From contig NZ_LBIC01000009.1 in the NCBI RefSeq assembly GCF_001005725.1, positions 341,300-405,299 of the forward strand: a DNA stretch of 64,000 nucleotides, given 5' to 3'. This document shows, one piece after another, positions 60,178 to 64,000 of this stretch (position 1 is its first letter; each line of letters begins with the position of its first letter). Source of the stretch: Sphingobium chungbukense (GTDB lineage Bacteria; Pseudomonadota; Alphaproteobacteria; Sphingomonadales; Sphingomonadaceae). A program made the translations under genes and the position numbers. The notes under the pieces were generated by a model. That model was not told where the DNA came from. It worked only from the letters and a program-made list of their open reading frames with translations, and did not search any database.

Positions 60178-62592
60178 ATGCCGCTGCCGAGCCGATGGAG
60201 GACCTTGCCCTGGATATCCGGAGCGGCGGGCATGGCCCTGACGATCTTATTGGCGTCGGGCGCGCCGGCGCCGGCCGCCGAGCCGGCGCCGTTCGAATTG
60301 GGCGGGCCGGGATTGCGCATCACGGTCGCACGGGGCGCGCAGGTGCTGCCTATCGCCCAGGTGCCGACCCTGGCCGAAGGCGACAGGCTGTCGATCAGGG
60401 CCGACCTGCCTGAGGATCAGGGCGCGCGTTTCCTGTTGCTGTCGACATTCCTGCGCGGCGCGACCAATCCGCCGCCCAAGGACTGGATCAAGGCCGCCGA
60501 AACCTGGAAGAAGAAGGACAAGGATAATAGCCTCAGCCTGACCGTGCCGAAGGGCGCCCGGCAGATGACCCTGTTCCTGGTGCCCGACACCGGCGGAGCG
60601 GAAAGCACGATCGTCGATGCCGTGCGCGGCAAGCCGGGTGAATTCATCCGGGCGACGCAGGAATTGAATCAGGCCTCGCTCGATCGGTCGCGACTGGACG
60701 CCTTCATGGCGGCGATCCGGCGCCAGGAGAACAGCCATCCCGAATATCTGCGCTCGGTCGCCCCGGCACTGGCGCGCAGCCTGTCGATGAAGCTGAACGA
60801 CGAATGCCTGTCCAAGGTGGTCGAGCTCCAGGCGAGCTGCCTGCTTGAAAATCGGGAACAACTGGTCCTGGCCGACGTGCACAGCAGTTCCATCGCGGAA
60901 ACGCTGACGGGTGCACCGACCGATCTTGCGCTGCAACTCAGTTCCACGCGGGAAGCCGGCTATGGCTTCTACAGCCCCTATATCGGCGTCGTGCGCGACG
61001 TGGCGAAGATATTCGGCGCGTTCAGCAATCCCGAGTTCGATTATCTGCCGACGCTCAGCATTCGGCGCGACGCGACCGCCGCGCTTCTGCTCAACAAGGC
61101 GCCTTCCTTCCAGAAGCCCAAATCGGTGCTGGTCGTCGGCATGCCCGCGATCGAAGCGGACAGCCCGCCCCGCCTGCGCAGTGCCGCCAGTGGTCCGATC
61201 TGCGCCGCCCGGCCGGGCGTTGTGCTGCCGGTCGAAGGGGCGCCCCTCATCTATTCGACCGCTTATGCAAGGAAGATGATGGTAAGGTTGACCGCCGGGA
61301 GCGGCGAGACGATCGACCTGCCCGTCGAAGCGCGGGCGGACCGCGGCGGCTATGTCGTCGGGAGCAATGGCCCGTTGCCTGCCGTCTTCAAAGGCACGGT
61401 GAAGGGGCATCTCTACGGCTATTGGGGGTTCGAGCGGTTTGACGGCCCCGATTTCACGCTGCAACTGCCCGGCGATGCGTCGTGGAAGGTGGAGGGCGAA
61501 GCGCCGACGCTGGTCGTAGGACGCGACAATGCGCTGACGTTGACCGGAGAGGCGCCGGCCTGTGTCGAAGGCGTGGTGCTGCGGCAGGGCGATGGCGCTC
61601 GGCAGTCGCTGTCCTGGACGGTGCAGGGGACGGATAGGCTGGCTCTCACCCTGCCGCTTGCTGACCGTAAGCCGGGCGACATCAGGATCGAGGTCAAATA
61701 TCAGGGCATGGCCGCACCCTCCGTGTTGCCGCTCAAGGCTTATGCGCAGGCAAGCCGCCTGGATGGACTAAGCCTGCATGCAGGAGATGATCGTGCGATC
61801 CTGTCGGGCCAGCGACTGGATCAGGTCGCGGCGGTCGAACTGCCGGGCATGGTCCTGCGTCCCGAGGAGTTGACACGAGAGGGTTCGGTGGACCGGCTGC
61901 GGCTGGTGGCGAAGGGGACGGATGCTTCGTTCAAGACAGGCGATCAGGTGACCGCGCGGGTCAGGCTGAAAGATGGGCGTTCGGTCAATCTGGCCGCTAC
62001 GGTCGAGGATGCCCGGCCGCGGCTGACGCTGCTCAGCAAGAGCATTTCGCGCCGGACGGGGGAGGGACGCGGTCTGCGACTGACCGGCCAGGATTTGTTG
62101 CCGGATGATGGGCGGCTGGTTTTTTCGGTGCAGGCGGATCAAGGCGCGGTTTTCCGGGCGGATGATGCATTGGAGGTTGCATCGGCGGACGGCGTGAAGG
62201 CGGTGACGCTGGACAGCGCCAACGGCCTGAGGCTGTCCGGACCGGATGTGATGGTGGCGACACTCGATCCCGAAGCGTTGGCGCCCGTGTCAGGGCCGTT
62301 GCGCTTCCGGTTGCTGCGTCATGGCGGATCGAGCGATTGGCAGCCCCTGGTGACGCTGGCGCGCCTGCCGCATATCGAGGGTGTCATTTGCGAGGCGCAG
62401 GACTGCACGATCAAGGGACAGGAGCTGTTCCTGATCGAGGCGGTGGGCGGCGCGCCGGATTTTGAAAAGCCGACCACGGTCGTACAGGGTTTCACCGGGT
62501 CCATCCTGACGGTTCCTTTGCCCAGGGACGGCAAGCTCTACATCCGCCTGCGTGATGCGCGGGATCAGGCGGTCGTGCTCGATGTGGGTTGA
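60178..62592 (+). CDS. Large exported protein of unknown function with C-terminal Ig-like repeats
   Basis: 804 residues from ATG 60178, chosen because it gives a proper signal peptide (MPLPSRWRTLPW, hydrophobic core, APAAEP); ATG 60130 with GGGGAGG too close is the alternative. No catalytic motif is recognised. The N-terminal third is mixed alpha/beta (KAAETWKKKDKDNSLSLTVP, DEC...ASCLLEN with paired Cys). From about 480 the chain is a series of beta-rich units with recurring L-S/T-G (LHAGDDRAILSGQRLD, GRGLRLTGQDLLPDD, ANGLRLSGPDVM), like IPT or bacterial Ig-like repeats. The tail has one Cys pair (CEAQDC). Possibly a periplasmic scaffold or adhesin-like protein. Confidence 0.65.
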   Translation: MPLPSRWRTLPWISGAAGMALTILLASGAPAPAAEPAPFELGGPGLRITVARGAQVLPIAQVPTLAEGDRLSIRADLPEDQGARFLLLSTFLRGATNPPPKDWIKAAETWKKKDKDNSLSLTVPKGARQMTLFLVPDTGGAESTIVDAVRGKPGEFIRATQELNQASLDRSRLDAFMAAIRRQENSHPEYLRSVAPALARSLSMKLNDECLSKVVELQASCLLENREQLVLADVHSSSIAETLTGAPTDLALQLSSTREAGYGFYSPYIGVVRDVAKIFGAFSNPEFDYLPTLSIRRDATAALLLNKAPSFQKPKSVLVVGMPAIEADSPPRLRSAASGPICAARPGVVLPVEGAPLIYSTAYARKMMVRLTAGSGETIDLPVEARADRGGYVVGSNGPLPAVFKGTVKGHLYGYWGFERFDGPDFTLQLPGDASWKVEGEAPTLVVGRDNALTLTGEAPACVEGVVLRQGDGARQSLSWTVQGTDRLALTLPLADRKPGDIRIEVKYQGMAAPSVLPLKAYAQASRLDGLSLHAGDDRAILSGQRLDQVAAVELPGMVLRPEELTREGSVDRLRLVAKGTDASFKTGDQVTARVRLKDGRSVNLAATVEDARPRLTLLSKSISRRTGEGRGLRLTGQDLLPDDGRLVFSVQADQGAVFRADDALEVASADGVKAVTLDSANGLRLSGPDVMVATLDPEALAPVSGPLRFRLLRHGGSSDWQPLVTLARLPHIEGVICEAQDCTIKGQELFLIEAVGGAPDFEKPTTVVQGFTGSILTVPLPRDGKLYIRLRDARDQAVVLDVG

Positions 62593-62736
62593 TCCGTTTC
62601 GGGAAGTCATGACGGGGCCATTGACGGCTATTGCGTCAAACCACGGGTTCCTGTCTGTAAGTTCGAACGCTTTTTCAGGCGCTTTGCCAAGGGACGCGAT
62701 GCTGCCTGACTGCAATGAATGGGATGCCACGCTGAT

Positions 62737-63750
62737 ATGACCAAAGCCCTGCCCGTCCGGAAGATCGGACCATATACCGTTTCTGCCATTGGCCTGGGTT
62801 GCATGAATTTGAGCCATGCCTATCTGCCCCGGCCCGAGCCGGAGCAGGCGGAACGGGTACTGCTTCACGCATTGGAGGCGGGCGTAACCTTTTTCGACAC
62901 GGCGGCGCTCTATGGTTTCGGTGCCAATGAGGAACTGGTCGGGCGCACCCTGATGCATCGCCGGGCGGAGTTCACCTTGGCAAGTAAGTGTGTCTTGGCG
63001 GAAATTGATGGCAAGCGAGGCCTGGATGGTTCGCCCGCCGCCATTAGCCGGGTGTTGGAGGATTCGCTCCGGCGCTTGAAGACCGACCATATCGATCTCT
63101 ATTATCTCCACCGGCTGGATGTGAAGGTGCCGATCGAGGAGTCGGTCGGCGCTTTGGCCCGGGCTGTGGAGGCGGGCAAGATTGGTGCCATCGGCCTGTC
63201 GGAAATGTCGGCTGCAACCTTGCGCCGTGCTCATGCCGTGCATCCGATTGCCGCCATGCAGACGGAATATTCGCCCTGGACCCGCAATGCCGAAGTGGCT
63301 GTGCTGGATGCCTGCGCGGAAATGGATGTGGCTTTCGTTGCCTTCTCGCCCCTGGCGCGCGGGTTCCTGGCCGGCAATGTCGGACCTGAAGGCGTATCCA
63401 AAGAGGATCTTCGCCATGCGATGCCCCGATTCCAGCCCCCGCATCTGGAAGCGAATCTGACATTGGTGGCCAGGCTCGGGGTACTGGCGAACGAAGCGGG
63501 CTGTACGGCGGCGCAACTCTGCCTCGCTTGGTCGTTGGCTCGGCGGGATTTTGTGGTGCCCATCCCTGGTACGACCAGCATCGCGCATCTGGATGAGAAT
63601 CTCGCGACGCTCTCTTTAAACCTACCTGACGATCTGTTCGCGGCGGTGGATGCGATCTTCACTTTTGAAGCGGTCTCGGGCGCACGCTATACCAGGGACG
63701 CGCAGGCGCAGATCGACACCGAAACATGGGTCGGCGAACCGCTGGCCTGA
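62737..63750 (+). CDS. Aldo/keto reductase
   Basis: 337-residue (beta/alpha)8 NADPH-dependent reductase. Catalytic tetrad visible as FDTAALYG (Asp, Tyr), LASKCV (Lys) and YYLHRLD (His); cofactor end LARRDFVVPIPGTTSIAHLD. Resembles the YajO/AKR13 group. Start at ATG 62737 (MTKALPVRKIG) fits the family; an upstream extension adds only six residues. Single gene; substrate unknown. Confidence 0.92.
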   Translation: MTKALPVRKIGPYTVSAIGLGCMNLSHAYLPRPEPEQAERVLLHALEAGVTFFDTAALYGFGANEELVGRTLMHRRAEFTLASKCVLAEIDGKRGLDGSPAAISRVLEDSLRRLKTDHIDLYYLHRLDVKVPIEESVGALARAVEAGKIGAIGLSEMSAATLRRAHAVHPIAAMQTEYSPWTRNAEVAVLDACAEMDVAFVAFSPLARGFLAGNVGPEGVSKEDLRHAMPRFQPPHLEANLTLVARLGVLANEAGCTAAQLCLAWSLARRDFVVPIPGTTSIAHLDENLATLSLNLPDDLFAAVDAIFTFEAVSGARYTRDAQAQIDTETWVGEPLA

Positions 63751-63825
63751 GCGAGCAGGGGGTGGCGCTGAATCCGTCTCTCTCCCTTATTTTGTAGGAA
63801 ATTTACGGAAATCCTATTTTTCCTG

Positions 63826-63854
63826 TTGACCGACTCGTTCGAGGGGCCTAGATG
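63826..63854 (+). promoter_or_regulatory. rRNA-type promoter
   Basis: TTGACC (63826-63831), 17-nt spacer, TAGATG (63849-63854), preceded by an A/T-rich UP-element-like stretch (63788-63824) with GGAAAT repeats, and followed by a CC-rich discriminator and CACCG-ACG-CGGTG. Strong, stable-RNA style, with no ORF downstream in the window. Confidence 0.7.
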
Positions 63855-63923
63855 CCACTCCACCGACGCGGTGATGCCCTCCGGTTTTCGCTGCGAACGG
63901 TCACCAGTATCAAGGATGGTCAA

Positions 63924-63947
63924 ATCCTCGAATGAAAGTTCGAGGAT
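63924..63947 (+). ncRNA. boxB-like hairpin in the rrn leader
   Basis: ATCCTCGAA pairs perfectly with TTCGAGGAT (9 bp) around a 6-nt TGAAAG loop, about 70 nt after the promoter and 30 nt before boxA. Order hairpin-then-boxA matches rrn leaders. Confidence 0.6.
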
Positions 63948-63974
63948 CGCTGGTTGTCCGCTTCTGATTTTGGT

Positions 63975-63987
63975 GAGCTCTTTGACA
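63975..63987 (+). promoter_or_regulatory. boxA antitermination site
   Basis: GAGCTCTTTGACA closely matches the rrn boxA consensus (TGCTCTTTAACA). It marks the leader of a ribosomal RNA operon whose 16S gene should begin beyond the right edge. Confidence 0.65.
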
Positions 63988-64000
63988 TTGTTGATTGATG

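Noticed and set aside
1..64000. CRISPR arrays, tRNAs, insertion sequences, prophage genes
   Set aside because: No regularly spaced repeats, cloverleaf sequences, transposase motifs or phage structural genes were recognised on either strand.

Overview
The window is high-GC DNA with short intergenic gaps. A periplasm-heavy gene set (long TonB-dependent receptor, TorF-like porin, many exported enzymes), a DmpE/F/G-type meta-cleavage lower pathway, and an rrn-type promoter at the right edge all suggest an alphaproteobacterium, most likely a sphingomonad (Sphingobium/Novosphingobium-like). That placement is inferred from gene content and style. No database search was run.

Layout. 0-10.1 kb (all minus strand): two paralogous ~1000-residue exported proteins, each a GH55-like tandem beta-helix fused to an SMP-30/gluconolactonase-like propeller, flank a TonB-dependent receptor; a metallo-hydrolase is cut by the left edge. 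A near-identical 21-bp operator precedes the receptor and the distal paralogue. 10.2-15.6 kb: gluconokinase, GntR regulator, GntP permease, a stand-alone LuxR-type HTH protein and a Tat-type Gfo/Idh oxidoreductase, interrupted by a compositionally odd TPM-domain lipoprotein. Together 0-15.6 kb reads like a glucan-to-gluconate route: polymer capture and hydrolysis, periplasmic oxidation, lactone opening, import, phosphorylation. 15.6-21.6 kb: SDR, CDF transporter, DUF4173 protein and a two-component system.

21.55-30.32 kb is the most unusual part. Two ~98-bp copies of a palindromic repeat, in opposite orientation, bracket a divergent module. Leftward: ECF sigma factor, a zinc-type anti-sigma factor whose exported domain resembles a subtilisin propeptide, an S8 protease, a TorF-like porin and an SGNH hydrolase. 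Rightward: cupredoxin, ferritin-like membrane protein, NodU-type carbamoyltransferase, DUF5989 peptide and Trm112-like methyltransferase. This is the best candidate for an undescribed system.

30.3-40.7 kb is potassium uptake: kup, then kdpE-kdpD-kdpC-kdpB-kdpA with kdpF and another tiny membrane peptide too short for routine calling. 41-45.2 kb is a type III polyketide synthase cluster (PKS, FAD oxidoreductase, two methyltransferases, DUF2147). 45.2-51.3 kb: HD-GYP-like protein lacking the HD histidine, then an EmrAB/NodT-type tripartite efflux operon with a divergent MarR regulator. 51.3-55.2 kb: small membrane ORF, ilvD, LysR regulator, DUF2189 protein. 55.6-59.2 kb: meta-cleavage lower pathway (aldolase, acylating acetaldehyde dehydrogenase, hydratase) with divergent IclR regulator. 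59.3-63.75 kb: HAD phosphatase, large exported protein of unknown function, aldo/keto reductase. The last ~175 bp carry an rRNA-type promoter, a boxB-like hairpin and a boxA, so a ribosomal RNA operon probably begins just outside the window.

No tRNA, CRISPR array, insertion sequence or prophage gene was recognised.
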